Positions 1-12,357 of a stretch of 50,702 nt of DNA are shown one piece after another. The stretch covers positions 1-50,702 of the forward strand of contig JBBHKE010002164.1 in NCBI GenBank assembly GCA_037447655.1, given 5' to 3'. This stretch comes from Zygnema cylindricum. Taxonomy: Eukaryota > Streptophyta > Zygnematophyceae > Zygnematales > Zygnemataceae. The translations under genes and the position numbers were made by a program. The first letter of the stretch is position 1, and each line of letters opens with the position of its first letter. The notes under the pieces were generated by a model. That model saw only the letters and a list, made by a program, of their open reading frames with translations. It was not told where the DNA came from and did not search any database.

Positions 1-996
1 TGGAACTTTCTACTGGAATTCCCATGCTCTATGTTGCTAAAGATGGGGAATTTTCTCGACGAGGTTCTCCTTTGGGTCCTTCCATCACTGGAGTCTTTGC
101 CCTGACATCGGTAAGAACCATATTCAGTGAATAATGTCACATACAGTATTGAATTTTATTTTTTGCGAGTGGATCCAGAGTCCATGAATAATGACACGAA
201 TAATATAAACTCCTGATGTTTTTGAGTGGATTTGGAGTCGGTGATTAATATCACATATATCGAATCCGGGGGTGTCAGTAAGGAAGATTGAAGTAAATAG
301 TGATGCATGTATTGATTTTTATTTTTGTTTTTATTTTTATTTGGATTATATGCTTCCCAGAGAACTTGGTTGGGTCACTGCCAAGTTACTGTGCTATCAG
401 ACGCTACGATACGCAACAATAGTAGAAATAATAAGAATGCCGGAAATTAGAGAACTAAATGTATATTTAAAATTATATCTGGAATAACTATACTTCTTAT
501 GATTTTTTTCACTACCATTTGATCAATAAATAGTTGAACATTTGAACTGTTTCGATGATACAGTAAAATGTAATGATACAGTAAAAGGTACGTAAGTACG
601 ATTTACATATACCTTTACCACCATACGAAATTATTTCGTGATGGTTCACTGTTACGTGATCTAGGTCCGCAAATGTCAAAACTTCCAATTGGTGTGAAAT
701 ATCTACCACTGTCAACAAATGAGAGGGCACGGCAATGTATGTGCCGATTTTTTTTTTCGAATGCCACTTACTAAGATGTAATCACTGCAGTGATTTCCTT
801 TTGTATTGTACAATGCACTTGTTTTTTTTTTTTTTTGTTTTTTGGGTCTGTACCGAATGTCGCAGCCTGTTTTTGCCCTTGTTTCAAATATCATAAAATT
901 TTCCCTGATAAGTCTTGCTAATTATTGGCATGCGATTTTTTATTGCCTTCACAGGATCTTGCCCAATATCGACAGATGCTGGATACCACATCTTAG
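1..996 (+). CDS. Phosphoglycerate mutase (plastid-type, BPG-dependent family), 3' end of gene
   Basis: These are the last two exons of a gene that starts before the window. Exon A (to 110) reads in frame from base 3 as ELSTGIPMLYVAKDG, then RRGSPLGP, ending TCG before a GTAAGA donor at 111. Exon B is 955-996, after a TTGCCTTCACAG acceptor; it reads DLAQYRQMLDTTS and ends in TAG. Both ends are phase 0, so the frame runs through. The S/PTGIP-Y segment is the C-terminal signature of cofactor-dependent phosphoglycerate mutases (3-PG/2-PG interconversion in glycolysis). The RRGSP-GP extension and LAQYRQ-LD tail resemble, from memory, the plant plastid-type proteins. The catalytic histidines lie upstream of the window, so activity cannot be judged here. 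The 844-bp intron contains only chance frames. Confidence 0.85.
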
Positions 997-2000
997 GTGG
1001 TCATTAGGGCTGCGATCAGGGCACGACCAGTAAAAGAACAAATGTTTTGGTGGCTGGAAAGAAGTTATAATTAGGAGAAGAAAAAAGTCGTGGTGAGTAA
1101 AAAATGGGTTATATATCATTAAATAGACCGCTAGGCAATTTCGTCTGCATTTGTTCGATGGATTTATGTTTTGCAGCTTCTCCCTCTCCCTCTTTCTCTC
1201 CCTCTCTTGGCAAACAAGTTACAAGCTACTAATGAATTGTACAGATATGAGAGTTATTTAGTCTGAACCAAAGAAAAAAATTCTGCCCTGAGACCATTTA
1301 GTAAAAAAAAAAACTGCTCGTATGGCAATACTGTGGTTTCTTTAGTCTTTGAAAGACTATTAAAACAATAGGTTGAATTACTTAAGCAATTGATGATAGT
1401 TAAAAAGAAAGGATAGCATGGTAAAAAAAGCTATATTTTTGGCATTCCCTTCTTATCATGTTACGTATCGCAGCACAGATATATTTCATGTTTGTGGTAT
1501 GTAGTATAGGTTCATCATAAGGAAAAATGTGCTTTGAATGATAGACACTCCTAATCTTTCTGGAAGTGGGATAGCTTTACTGTGTGTTTAACTTAATAGT
1601 TTCCAGAGGAAATTTGCAGTTAATGTTCTGTTTTAATATACGAGGCAGTATGTTATTGTTTTTATACAAACGCACGTTTTTTTTTTTTTTATGTTTTGAA
1701 TATGTTGAGAAGCTATCGAAATGGGTGAAACAGTGTAACATCATTTTTCGTTTGTGTGTTTTTATTGGAAATTTCGCCGGTTTTTCTTTGACCTGATGTG
1801 TGAAATATTGTCCTTTTTTTCTTTGTATCTTTTTATCTTTTCCTATCTTGAATAAAGATAATTATTTTTGTATTCATTCCCTTTCCCAACTACTTATGCA
1901 TGAGGGAAGTTGTCCATGATCTATAATTGTACTATGTGAGGGCATGTGCCATGAGGAAGCGATGTTCTCAGTAGCAACGACATAAAATGATAATTAAATG
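997..2000 (+). other. Probable 3' UTR and intergenic DNA
   Basis: There is no supported coding frame. The stretch follows the phosphoglycerate mutase stop codon and is AT-rich, with T and A homopolymers and a short CTCCCTCTC run near 1180-1205. The first canonical AATAAA downstream of the stop is at 1851. Confidence 0.5.
1851..1856 (+). terminator. Candidate polyadenylation signal (AATAAA)
   Basis: An AATAAA hexamer follows a T-rich stretch (1812-1850), 855 bases after the phosphoglycerate mutase stop. The distance is long, so a nearer non-canonical signal may be used instead. Confidence 0.3.
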
Positions 2001-3200
2001 TTAAATAAACATTAAAAGGCAAGAAGGGAAAGTGGCCGCGGAATTGCGGAGAGCCCAATAATGAGCAAGGGCAAATAAAGAGCCCCCAAGAGGATTGCCT
2101 TGACGGATGTTGGTTGTAGAGGAAAGTGGGACCAAATCACCATTAGCGGAAAAGGAGAGGTTGCTGCTCAAAGAATCAAAGCCCCTCGCAATGGGAAATA
2201 TCTGGACATCGGAGAAGGTGTAAGATAAGCTCCGAAAAAATGGCACTCCAATGTACCGTAGTAAATGCGATAAAAACATTGACAAACTATAATCTCCGTA
2301 AAAATGGCTTTCCTATCCACTGTATAAAATGCGTTAGTAACATCGACCTAAACCGAATGGACATCCAACAAGGCTCGAATCCCATGGACCACATCCTCAC
2401 AACCCCCACGAGTTGCCACTCCAAACTGGTGAAGAGAAAAATAGTCATGGGAGGCGGGCTGGAGGTGGATGCAACTGGCAAGGGCCACCAGACGATTCCC
2501 CCATAGGGTTTGGTGACAGCCTCAAGGCGGGAGATCGTGAGAAGATCACAAATCCGAGAGGGGACATTGTCCCCGACAAGGAAGGAACACACTCGGGAAA
2601 GCATATAAAAACCCAGCGCACCGATTCAGGGGGAAAAACATCGCAAAATAACTCGTAAACAGTGCCCGATGAACCCCTTGCTGAAAGATGGGGGAAAGTT
2701 GCAAGGGCTTTGATGAAAGCATGCGACCCAGAAAAAAACACTCCGACGGCTCAAAGGTGTGGATAGAGGGGAATAAAGGGGTAAGTGCCGGTTGATGAAG
2801 AGCTCGGAGAAGCTCGACAGTCCCAACAGACCGAGGAGCAGCAATGGTTGGAGGGCCCGAACTGTTCGGGAAAGCTCGCCAGCACGGCCCAAATGAACAG
2901 TCGATAAGAGAATGGGACATCCGAAGGCCTAGGTGCACCATGGGGGGTGAAGGAGGTACTAGCAACGCAATCCTCATGCTTGGCATGAAGGGCCCTCCAA
3001 TCACCTCGCATGAAACGCCGAAATCTAGCCATAGTCTCTCGAGCCCCGCTAGCACCCCCATGACCCGGTAGGACTAGACCTAAAGAGAAAACATGAGGAG
3101 GTGCCAGGGAGCTATGTCTGTGGAATCGGCACATATACTGGACAGAGGGAGGTGAAGGGCGTCCCGTACTATTCTCCGGACAGCCATTTACCCCAATCTT
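2001..3200 (-). pseudogene. Decayed non-LTR (LINE-like) reverse transcriptase
   Basis: The minus strand carries pieces of one reverse transcriptase spread over several frames. At 2043-2105 it reads IRQGNPLGGSLFALAHYWAL, which matches the RQGDPL-G-LFALA motif of non-LTR reverse transcriptases. Upstream, near 2500-2570, is SRLEAVTKPYGG, like the conserved LIALPKPDGG-RPI block. Nearer 3000, RFMRGDWRALHAKHED resembles the N-terminal linker of the same family. Between these the frame shifts several times and stops appear. The YADD catalytic motif should lie below 2000 and is not visible, so the copy is probably truncated. The region is more GC-rich than its flanks. The family is inferred from motifs only. 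Confidence 0.7.
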
Positions 3201-3209
3201 TTTTGGCAC

Positions 3210-4732
3210 TAAGAGTTAAATAGCATTGGGCTAATATTATTGTTATTGATTCTAGTCTCAGTTCCAACAACGCGAACAACTTTGGACCACCGATTCAGAA
3301 TAGTGTTGAGAGAAAAAAAAACTTTGTAATACCAACACTATTTAATGTCCAAGAGTTACAAAAACCAGCATTGAATTACTGTTGGCTTCATTGTTCTAGT
3401 GTTCACATTCCCCACCAAATCCCAAACGCGAATAGTCTCAACCAGACAATCATATTTCCTTTCTCTCATGTACACTTAGAAAATACATTTAGAAAATACA
3501 CAACCCATGCAGAAAATACCATACAGAAGTTTAAAAAGAAATTGGTTAACACACCTGTGGGGATCAGCTGGTACTCATAAACGCAACTTAAAATTCATAA
3601 TTCAAATGTGCGAAATTTATTGGAAATGCTATATAAAGTTTCCCAGTACCACATGCGTGTTATACTCTGAAAAAGCCGCATAGGACATGCATAGTATGAG
3701 GTAAAAAAAAGAAGGTTAAGTTATGATGGTTTAAACTGTTTTTTGCACATTTGAAGTACGATTAAATCCACACTAAATTCCACAAGATTCAAACATAACG
3801 TAAATAGTTACTCGAGAATACTCCAAGATTACAACGAACAAAAAGAAAAATCCAAAGCATTACCGACCAGAAGCCTTAAGAAGACAGGTCGAATATCAAG
3901 ACATCAAAGACATTTTAACGTGTTTTATTCTGACCCCTTTTTCTCAATTGTCAGACAATTTCTGAGTCACAAAATATAATGTCTCCCACAAATCGCCTAA
4001 AATTCTGTACTTGAGAACTATAAATGCATTGCATAGAAATCACACTTAATGGACGGCCTAGATTTACACTAGATGAGGATACAGGCTGTTAAAATATACC
4101 ATCTCAGGAAAAGTACAAGTCGAACGAAGGCCCAAACGTATACATGGGAAGTCACTAAAAAACAAATTTTGCAGTACGAAAAAAACTGCACTTTTCCTTC
4201 GCAATATTCTACTTCCAAAAAACTCCTAATTTTGAATTTGGTCCATCACCTGTACCAAAGACAGACCCTACAGCCATACCCATAATAGAATTTGTAAAGA
4301 AGGCCTTCAATCCTCCTCCTCCTCGTCCCCCTCCCCCTCCTCCTCCTCCTCCTCCCGCCTCCTCCCTCTTCTTCCTCAAGCTGGTCTCCCGAATTAGAAG
4401 AAGTTTAGACTGACGACCAAATGGAAGGTGACTTTTTAGGAGCTGACAACAATGTGGTTTTGTCTTTTTCCTCACTCATCAATTTGTAAATCATTATTTA
4501 CCCATCTCTCTCACTCTCTCGATTCCTCCGACTTGCTGTACATTCTTTACTACCACGAGTTCCCCCCCAGTTTTCTAATATTTCCCAGCTAAAGAAGCTG
4601 GAAATAATTCGATCTCCCTTCGAACCCAATTAAAATCACACTTAAACAACGCTTAAAAAATCATCACAGATTTTTTTATCATTGCGAAACAGCCATCGTC
4701 GTATGGAAATCATAGCAAAAAATTGTTAAGAA
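3210..4732. other. No gene seen; 3' flank of the E2 gene
   Basis: The stretch is AT-rich and lies between the reverse transcriptase relic and the last E2 exon. Its only clear structure is the CCT microsatellite at 4311-4366. The short frames here have no codon pattern or motif I recognise. The part nearest 4732 should include the E2 3' UTR. Confidence 0.5.
4311..4366. repeat. (CCT)n microsatellite
   Basis: An interrupted CCT repeat of about 56 bases with short C runs. The minus-strand frame across it would give polyglycine, which is not a real protein. Confidence 0.9.
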
Positions 4733-7700
4733 TCACACTTTATCGTCGTGAAACCACCAACGTGTTTCCTTCGGTGACCTTCCGTTCCTACAATTCTTCA
4801 CGTACCGTTCATTATCTGGAGGCCTTGCCTGTAATATACAGAAAACGGAAATTTTAAGAAGATACTTTGTAAATTTATCTTCCAACGACAAAAAAATATG
4901 CGTTTAACATCCACACAATATCATTGTCATAAAGAAAATGGAAGAAAATGAATGACAATTAAATTCTTTTGTTTCAGACCCTCAAAGCTTGCATCTATTT
5001 CCCTTATACAACTTATTGAATGAATCTCCGGTTAAGAAAAACAGGGTTTGACAAATTACCCACTGCCATTTCGAACTGAATCACTCTCCATTTGTACATT
5101 TGAAGAATCGCTCGTTATATGAATAAACAATTCCTTGTGCTTTAACCTTTTTATGTTTTCTTGCGTTCATTGTGCATTTAATACTGTCACTCTCTATCTT
5201 AACTTTGTTGCTTCACGAATAGAATGGCCATCATGGGCGATAGTAGTAGTCTGTACTGGCCCATAAAAGGTTACCCGCCGTCCATTTTTGCTAAACAAAT
5301 TTGTACATTAATAAGAAAATTTTGCAAAATAAGAATATACGCTACCTTCTCTGGTGAACTCGAAAGCATTGAAAGTATACTGATGCAGATGGAGCTCACT
5401 GTCATAGCCGGGGACCACGAGTCATACAGAATATCTGCTATCATAAGATACTGTCAGAATACTATGGAACGCTCAGAATAATATGCTGCCATATTATATG
5501 GTGTAAACTTATGATGCTGTGTTCTTCGCTATTTTTAGCATGCGATATTGTATGGGTCTGGCTGCCAAAACATTATGTCATATAATATGGTGCGAGCTTA
5601 AGATGCTATTGAAATAATGTTCATAACACTATTTGGTATCAGAATATTAAATGGAGGTAAGAACTAGGTGCTGCCATTAATGGATGCCATTTGAGAAATT
5701 CTCAAGCACAAATATCAGTTGATGACAGGTTGATGTCCTCACCGAGACAAATATGGCCGTTGCTATAAATGTGTGGATGAAGAGGGGGGTTCTGTACAAA
5801 GATGACCTGTGAAAAAGGCCAAAAAACACAGGTTACAGCTTTGTCTTGCCCAGTCTTGTCTTGCACTTGAACTTGTTTAAAGACCGAACAAAAGTTCCAT
5901 ATCAAAGTATTTCACATTTTTTGTTTGTTCAGGCTACCCGAATAAACATTCATTTGAACGCTATCAACTCTCCACAAATATTCCCAAAAAAGAGAAGTCG
6001 TCCTAAAAACCTGGCATCAACTAAAACTAAGTTGATTCTTGAAAAACACATATTAAATTGGGAAATACAGACATCATTGTTTCAAGGACTGCAATTTTGG
6101 GAGAATAACTATAAACCGACAGCAAAGACCAAGCTGTAATAACTCCGTTATTCATACACAATATAGTGATGGGAAGAATAGTTACTGAAAGTTGCCAAAC
6201 CAAAAAAAAAACGTAAATCAACTCGTAAAACATCTGGTGGAATACTGTATACACAAGAAAGTGAACCGGTCACAAACAAAGAAGAGAAAAAAGTTACAAA
6301 AATAAAAACTAGAGGGAAGCGAATGACGGTGGTCTCACCTGTGGAGCTTCCATTGGATAATGCTCAGGAAAATCAACTTGCAAATGAAAAATCTCATGTG
6401 AATAAAGAGTTCCCGGAGCACCTTGTAATTCAATGACCCACCTGTTTCATAGCCACACCAGTCAACATTCAAACTCACACAAAGACCATCATTCTACTCG
6501 AAGTGTATGTACTGTACATCAATATTCTTGTTAAAAGAATAGTGCTATCTGTCTTTTTTGAAAACACAACTGATGTTCACAAAACTAAACATGCTGTCGT
6601 GCCGAACTTCAGCCAAACAGATACATCCCTGGAACGGATGAACCTTGTCCGCATGTTTAAGAAAAAAAAATATGAAACATTGTTACTACTATTTCATGTT
6701 TGTTGTCATACACCGCCACTACATTGTACTGTAACTTTTGTCAATTTGGTATGGGTTTATTAGGTGGTTGGCTTTGGTTGTTTTCATTTGTTTGTGTTTT
6801 CTTTTTACATTTGTGTTGGGAAATTTTGGGTACTTTATATATTATTCTTGGTTCGGAAATTTTGGTTGAGATAGTAACAAGCGTTTCAATCAAAATTTAT
6901 TTTTTTATCATTATAAAAACTAGTACCTAGAGCCTTGGTCACCTAATAGGTAATAATTGGGGTGACGAAACTGAAGTTTATTTCAAATTACAGCACCAAC
7001 AACTAACCAACCATTACTTTTATGCAAAAATCAGGCAAAATATCAAATCGGATAAACAATCGGATCATCGATCTCAAAATCTTAAAGATGAAGTCAAAAC
7101 TTTTTTTTTTTTTTTGGTGAGGAGGAGGGAGAGGGAGGGAGAGAGGAGAGGGAGAAGGACCCTTGCAAATTATCGGGAAGAGGCGAAAGCCAGTTGGAGG
7201 GAAGCCATTCCGTTAGTCTTTTGAAGCCGAACAGATTCTAGAAAGGCATAGCAAATTTTGAAAACAGAAGGAACAAGAATAAGGAAGGATAAAACAAGAA
7301 GGAAATCCGTAACATTTTGAAACATAATGAAAGTTGTAGAACAGAACGTCACCTAACGTCAACAATGTCCATTAAAAAAAAAAATATATATATATATAAT
7401 AATAATATAAAAATAATTTTATTATATTAATATATTAATTCTCTGCTTGAAGCCTGCCGCAAATTTTGAAACAATAATGAAACTTAGTCCTCATTAACAG
7501 CGTGCAAAAGTTTACCAAATAAGCAGGATGATACTATTCCCTAAAAAAACCCAAAAAAACCCTAGAAAACCCTAAGAAAACTCTCAAAATACCAAGAAGG
7601 AAAGGTTTTAGCTGGATAAGTATGGAAAATGCTAATGAGGACAGTGCAACTGCTTCAAGAACCCATTAGAAAGTAAGGGAATCAATAAAGTGAAGAAAAA

Positions 7701-8261
7701 GGGGGAGGGATGGAGAGAGAAAAAAGACATACATCCATATACGGTGCCTATCACAGGCCAAAGGGCATCTAAATGCATCCAAAGAAGTGAGAAAGAGAGG
7801 GAAAGAGAGAGACAGGAAGAAGGGACTTTTGATATCTTAACACAAAAAAGAAGCAGCTCATTTTTTTTCCTTATTCGACATCATTAATAAAACTAAATAC
7901 TCAATGTCAATAAAAACTATGTTTTTCATCACTATAAGAGTTAAGAACATTTATTCAGTCGTGGGTTATTTTGACCAAAAATCATAAAATAGTGGAAATA
8001 ACTGAAGGAGTGGCCAGAAATGAGACATCATCAAACACTGAATTAGCATTATTGACATGAAATCTGCAATAATACTAAAAATTCTCTAACTCTATTAGCA
8101 ATGAAAGGTATACAAGAAAATACCTACTACATAATATTGCTTAACTTGAAATCACTTTTGTCTAGCTGACTTTCCCGTCTCTCTCTTTTTTTATATATAA
8201 TAAAGAAAATAACAAAAATGAAAGAAAAAATACTAACCTTCTGAGGGCTTGATGTGCTCAT
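4733..8261 (-). CDS. UBC16: Ubiquitin-conjugating enzyme E2, UBC15-18/UBE2W type
   Basis: Six exons give a 150-residue E2: 8238-8261, 7161-7237, 6339-6441, 5743-5806, 5346-5434 and 4733-4828. Donors and acceptors are GT-AG and every phase matches. W35-Q68 includes GAPGTLY and VDFPEHYPMEAPQ. Residues 78-89 read HPHIYSNGHICL, with active-site Cys88 and HPH in place of the usual HPN, a mark of the UBE2W group. Residues 92-103 read LYDSWSPAMTVS, and the C terminus is ETRWWFHDDKV, as in plant UBC15-18. E2s carry ubiquitin as a thioester; UBE2W-type enzymes are known to modify protein N termini. Exons 1 and 2 are less certain. The N-terminal helix reads KRLTEW rather than the expected RLQKEL-EW, and the exon 2 donor (GTCCTT) is weak, so this part may be mis-spliced, diverged or damaged. 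The homology is strong from residue 35 onward. Confidence 0.88.
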
Positions 8262-8454
8262 CTCTCCTCCTTGATCAGGCTTAGCAAATCACTGCAACAA
8301 ACGTAAAATTTTGTTTGGAAAAATCTTTATCACACCTGCATCCACTCGAAACACTGAATTCTGACAAAAGATTCTGCCAATTCTGATTTGTGAAAACAAA
8401 TTAGGTTCTTTTAACTCGTAACTCCCAAACTTACTCATAAACAACATCGGCAAA

Positions 8455-8905
8455 CATTTGAAACAGAGATTTTGAATGAATAAAAAAAAAAGGTGTTCCA
8501 CCCTTAGGCAAACGTTCAAAATAGAGATTACCATAAAATACATACAAATCAAAGGGTATTCATCTCTTCAGAAAATATTTGGACAAGGCATTTTGATAAC
8601 ATGCATACAAATCAAAGGTGTTCATCACTGAAGAAAAATTGAAACTCAATATTTGAAAAACATGAATATTACTCAAAAGGTGTTCATTTCTTCAGAAAAT
8701 ATTTGAAACAGATATTTTGATTGAATAAATAAAAATTAAAAAGGTGTTCCTCTCTTCAGCAAATATTCAACACAGAGAAATTCAAAAAATACATACAGAT
8801 CAAAAGGTATTCGTCTCTTCAAAAAATATCTGAACAAAAAAAAATTATAACAATCAAAGGGTGTTCATCTCTTCAGAAAATTTGAAACATATATTTTAAA
8901 AGCAC
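8455..8905. repeat. 63-bp tandem array, seven diverged units
   Basis: The phrase AGGTGTTCATCTCTTCAG, with variants, recurs at 8491, 8554, 8616, 8678, 8742, 8805 and 8859, a spacing of 62-64 bases except for a shorter last unit. Each unit also contains AAATATTTGAAACA and an AT-rich spacer. The array begins about 200 bp upstream of the E2 start codon, so it lies in the promoter region or the 5' UTR/first intron. Confidence 0.85.
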
Positions 8906-9820
8906 AATAGTTGACTAAATGTCAACTTCAAATGTTCACAAGAACAGTGCAAAATCGATGATAATTGTCAATAGAAAACAGATAGGTAGACCTCAGTGTC
9001 AGTGGAAAGACAAAAATTTAAATCTAAATCAAAAGCCCGTCTATCTGCTGTTGTCCACATTAAAAACGGAAGAGGACAAGTAAAATGAAAACGATTAAGA
9101 CCGAGGGAGAACAGGAAGGGAGGTGAAGAGAGACCTAGCAGTACTTACTAGGTAAAGGGAAGAAGGGAGACATAGCAGTATTTACTACCTCCGTAACTTC
9201 CTGTCTGATTTACACTTCAAAAGACTCAATTGAATGCAAAATCATAGAATGTTGCAAGTATACCCTTCCCCTGCCAAAAAGTGTACTTCACATATTTTTA
9301 CGATATTTTGTCAGTTTATCCACAGATTATCTCCCTAGTTTTAGGATAAACAATACACCTTGAAATGGGATTACTACTTATACATATTTTTACCTTTTTT
9401 TGGTCAATTTATGCACAGTCTATCTCCAGATTTTTAAGATAAAACATAGACTTTAAAATTGAAATTACTGCTAATCTTGCTTCCGGTTGAACTAAATAGT
9501 GACGCAAGTCACCAATCAAAAATCACAAAAGAATTAATAAAAAATATGCAACAAACATTGTAATTTTGTAATTTTCAGAGCCACTGAAACTAGTGTGGTT
9601 ATACAGATTCGGTTTCCTAAACAATAATCCATATTTACTCTTGTTTACAAATAATCGAAAAGCTGTAAAAAACCTTACAGCTGTGGAAAAGTTTACTATA
9701 AGTATGATTCGTTGATGACGTCATGCAGCTTTACATCATCCGTTCCAAATGATTTTGCTACCAAGTTAAAAACATAGATGTGTGTAAACATGCATAATAA
9801 ACTGGAGAGTAAGTAAATTG
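8906..9820. other. Intergenic, no gene seen
   Basis: This is AT-rich DNA. It includes an imperfect direct repeat of about 30 bases near 9125 and 9159, sharing TAGCAGTA(C/T)TTACTA, and two related lines near 9290-9360 and 9380-9450 built on TTTTTACGATATTTTGTCA-like text. I see no splice-bounded exon. Confidence 0.4.
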
Positions 9821-9824
9821 TAAA

Positions 9825-10080
9825 TTCCAGTTGATTGATTGAGGAATGACTATATTTCAGCATTGTCGGTTCCAGTATTTTCTAACAGAATCGGTGTATT
9901 TCAATATTGCAAATTTCAGTATTTGATTAAAGAAGCACTATATTGTATGTTCCAGTATAGGGATTAAGGAAGCACTATATTTCAGCAATGTAAGTTCCAT
10001 TGTTTACTAAAGGAATTAGTATATTTCAATATTGAAAATTCCAGTGTATTGATTGAAACACCACCAGTTTCAATATCTGT
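9825..10080. repeat. 44-45-bp tandem array, six units
   Basis: TTCCAGT-type starts occur at 9825, 9870, 9914, 9950, 9995 and 10039. Each is followed by an ATTGATTGA-like stretch, a GAAGCACTATATTTCA-like stretch, then ATTG. One unit is shortened to 36 bases. Confidence 0.8.
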
Positions 10081-10747
10081 ATACCTCTACCATACCAACC
10101 TTGACACCACAAATTACCAAAAAAATATTGATTACTTCAGGATTTCCGTTTAAATTAAAAATAGCATGCATCGCGGACACCAGAGGGAAAAAGTAGAGGC
10201 AAAAAAACATGGATCAAACCAGAAACAACAAGAATATGGCCACCTTCAAAATTTAGAAATCGTAATACCTTCAAAGAAATAAAGAGCGACGCGCAGAAGT
10301 TACTGAAGTAAATTTCTATGTGATGGCCTTTCTGACGTAAAATGGCTTTGGAAAAAGATAAATAAAGAAACTATGATAGGATGTTGGAAGCCATGGCTGA
10401 CAGTTTAATGCAAATGATTTTGCAAGATGCTTTGGTCACCAGGAACTCAGGCCTGTGTTCAAAACGTTCGAGACATTCCGTGCGGAGTCATAGAACTGAA
10501 AGAACGGAAAAGTCCGCCGTGTTCCGTACGTTAGAGTGCGTACCCTATAATTCGCTGACGGGCTTACACGTGACAGTCGATAAAACTGGAAAATACTGTA
10601 CCGTACTGTACAGTACAGTACTTGTAAATTTCTACGCGCTTTCAATTTACTCGCCGCTATGCTCCTGGAACCTTCGGCCATGCCATCCTGATCTTGGTTT
10701 TCCGGCCTTTCCACGTTCTATTTGTCGTCAAATATCGCGTAAAGGTA

Positions 10748-11846
10748 CAGTACACCGCCAATCGCTATTAGCGTACAGGTTTCTTTAGCGTATAGGAATA
10801 ATTACAGTGATTTACGCTAATTAGGAATTTGAAAATTTTCAAAAAAAGCATACATTCTAATTGTTTACTAATGCTAATTTGGGTCTTTGAACAAAATATA
10901 TGTCGGTCGCAAACATGCTTACACTACACCGCCAATCGTTATTAGCGTGAGAGTTTGATTAGCGTATAATAATAATTACAGTGGTGTACGCTATTTAAGA
11001 ATTTGAAAATTTTGGAAAAAATCATACATTCTAATTGTTTGATTATGGTAATTTGGATCTTTGAAAAAAAAAATGTCGGTCGCAAACATGCTTACACTAA
11101 TATAGGTCTCCGTACAAAATCTGACAAATCGTACATTCACACGGTCGAAACGCGGTTGTCGGACGAATATGTGGGAACGGGATTTTTTACGACCTGGTGT
11201 TTTTTCCTTTTTAGAACGCACATTCTCATGCGTCTGCGATTACTAAAACTAATTTATTGTAATTTTTAACTTAAAAAGTAAATTTATGTACGGTTTGACA
11301 CTGACCGTACACAACTCTATTTAAGAGACAACGTACTGAAAATAACCCTAAATAAAATAAAGAAAAAAATAAAATGAACTACACTAATGGAGAATAAAAA
11401 TAAAAAAAAGCCGGACGGAATTAGTGTACACAACGCTAATAACAATTGGTGGTGTAATATAGGTACTTGTACAAAAATTGACAAATCGTACACAAATCGT
11501 ACGTTCACACAGTCGAAACGTGGTTGTTGGACGAATATGTGCGAACGTGATATTTGACAGCCCGATTTCATCCCCTTTTTAGAGCGCATATTTTCATCCG
11601 TCCGCGGTTACTAAAACTCATTAATTATACTTTTTCACTTAAAAAGGTACAATTTTGTACGGTCTGACAATTACCGTACATCACACTATTTAAATGACAA
11701 CGTACTTTCGTTTTTACGCTAATTGGACAAAAAACCCTAAATGGCGTAAAGGAAAAAACAGAATAATTTATGCTATTTAAGAATTTGGGAAAAAAAGCGA
11801 GACCAAATTAGTGTTCAATACGCTAATAGCAATTGGCGATGTACTG
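10748..11846. mobile_element. Tc1/mariner-like non-autonomous element with internal duplications
   Basis: The left end CAGTACACCGCCAATCG is preceded by TA, and the right end reads GGCGATGTACTG followed by TA, giving near-matching inverted termini with a TA target duplication. Inside, a 175-base block at 10751-10920 is repeated at 10925-11098, and a block of about 235 bases at 11108-11342 is repeated at 11470-11704. A second inward-facing terminus lies at 11430-11458. It therefore looks like two copies merged or one element duplicated in place. No transposase frame is visible. The family assignment rests on the termini and TA only. Confidence 0.7.
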
Positions 11847-12331
11847 TAGTCAAAAGCATTTTCATAAACCTTTTTGTTCGTACTGATATCAACGTGTTTA
11901 AATCGCTCTTTAACTTCGAAAACGGGTCCAACCACATTGGACGTTCTGTTCGTTTTTTTGCTTTTTCTCTCTCGACCTGTTGTCAAATTACGCGTACGAG
12001 AAGGTCGAAGAGAGTGTTTTCACAAGCGTTTCTTGTCGTACCGATTTTGGCGTGTTTACCGTTGGCACAATTGATCGACACGCAAAGTTTCGGTCTCCGC
12101 CTTAGGGCACTTTCTCGTGTGCTAAAGTTTGAGTTATTTTTTGTTTGTTTTCCTCCATAACTTAGCCCTCAACTATAGAATCCACATCCGTACCAAAAAA
12201 TTGAAATTACCAGCGTACAAGTTGTGTTACCTTAAAACTTTAAATGTACTGCAGTTTATCGTCTAGAGCGATAAGGTCTAGAGCGTTTCAACCCACCTTC
12301 GCGTCCTTCCATCTCATCTTCAAACTTTATA

Positions 12332-12357
12332 TAAAATCACCTCGCGAGGTGATTTTA
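12332..12357. repeat. 26-bp perfect palindrome (AAATCACCTCGCGAGGTGATTT core)
   Basis: The sequence is self-complementary over 26 bases. Allowing two mismatches, the symmetry extends to about 44 bases, from AACTTTAT on the left to ATAAAGTT on the right. A slightly decayed copy is at 14649-14670. Confidence 0.9.

Noticed and set aside
5224-5481. Plus-strand 85-codon ATG frame
   Set aside because: It is the antisense of E2 exon 5 (5346-5434), which carries the LYDSWSPAMT motif on the minus strand.
7555-7590. CCCTAAAA-like text resembling plant telomere repeats
   Set aside because: The spacing is irregular and only two or three partial units are present.
10381-10440. Possible first exon MLEAMADSLMQMILQDALVTR
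   Set aside because: There is no acceptable downstream exon, and a TIR element starts 300 bases later; it may be chance.
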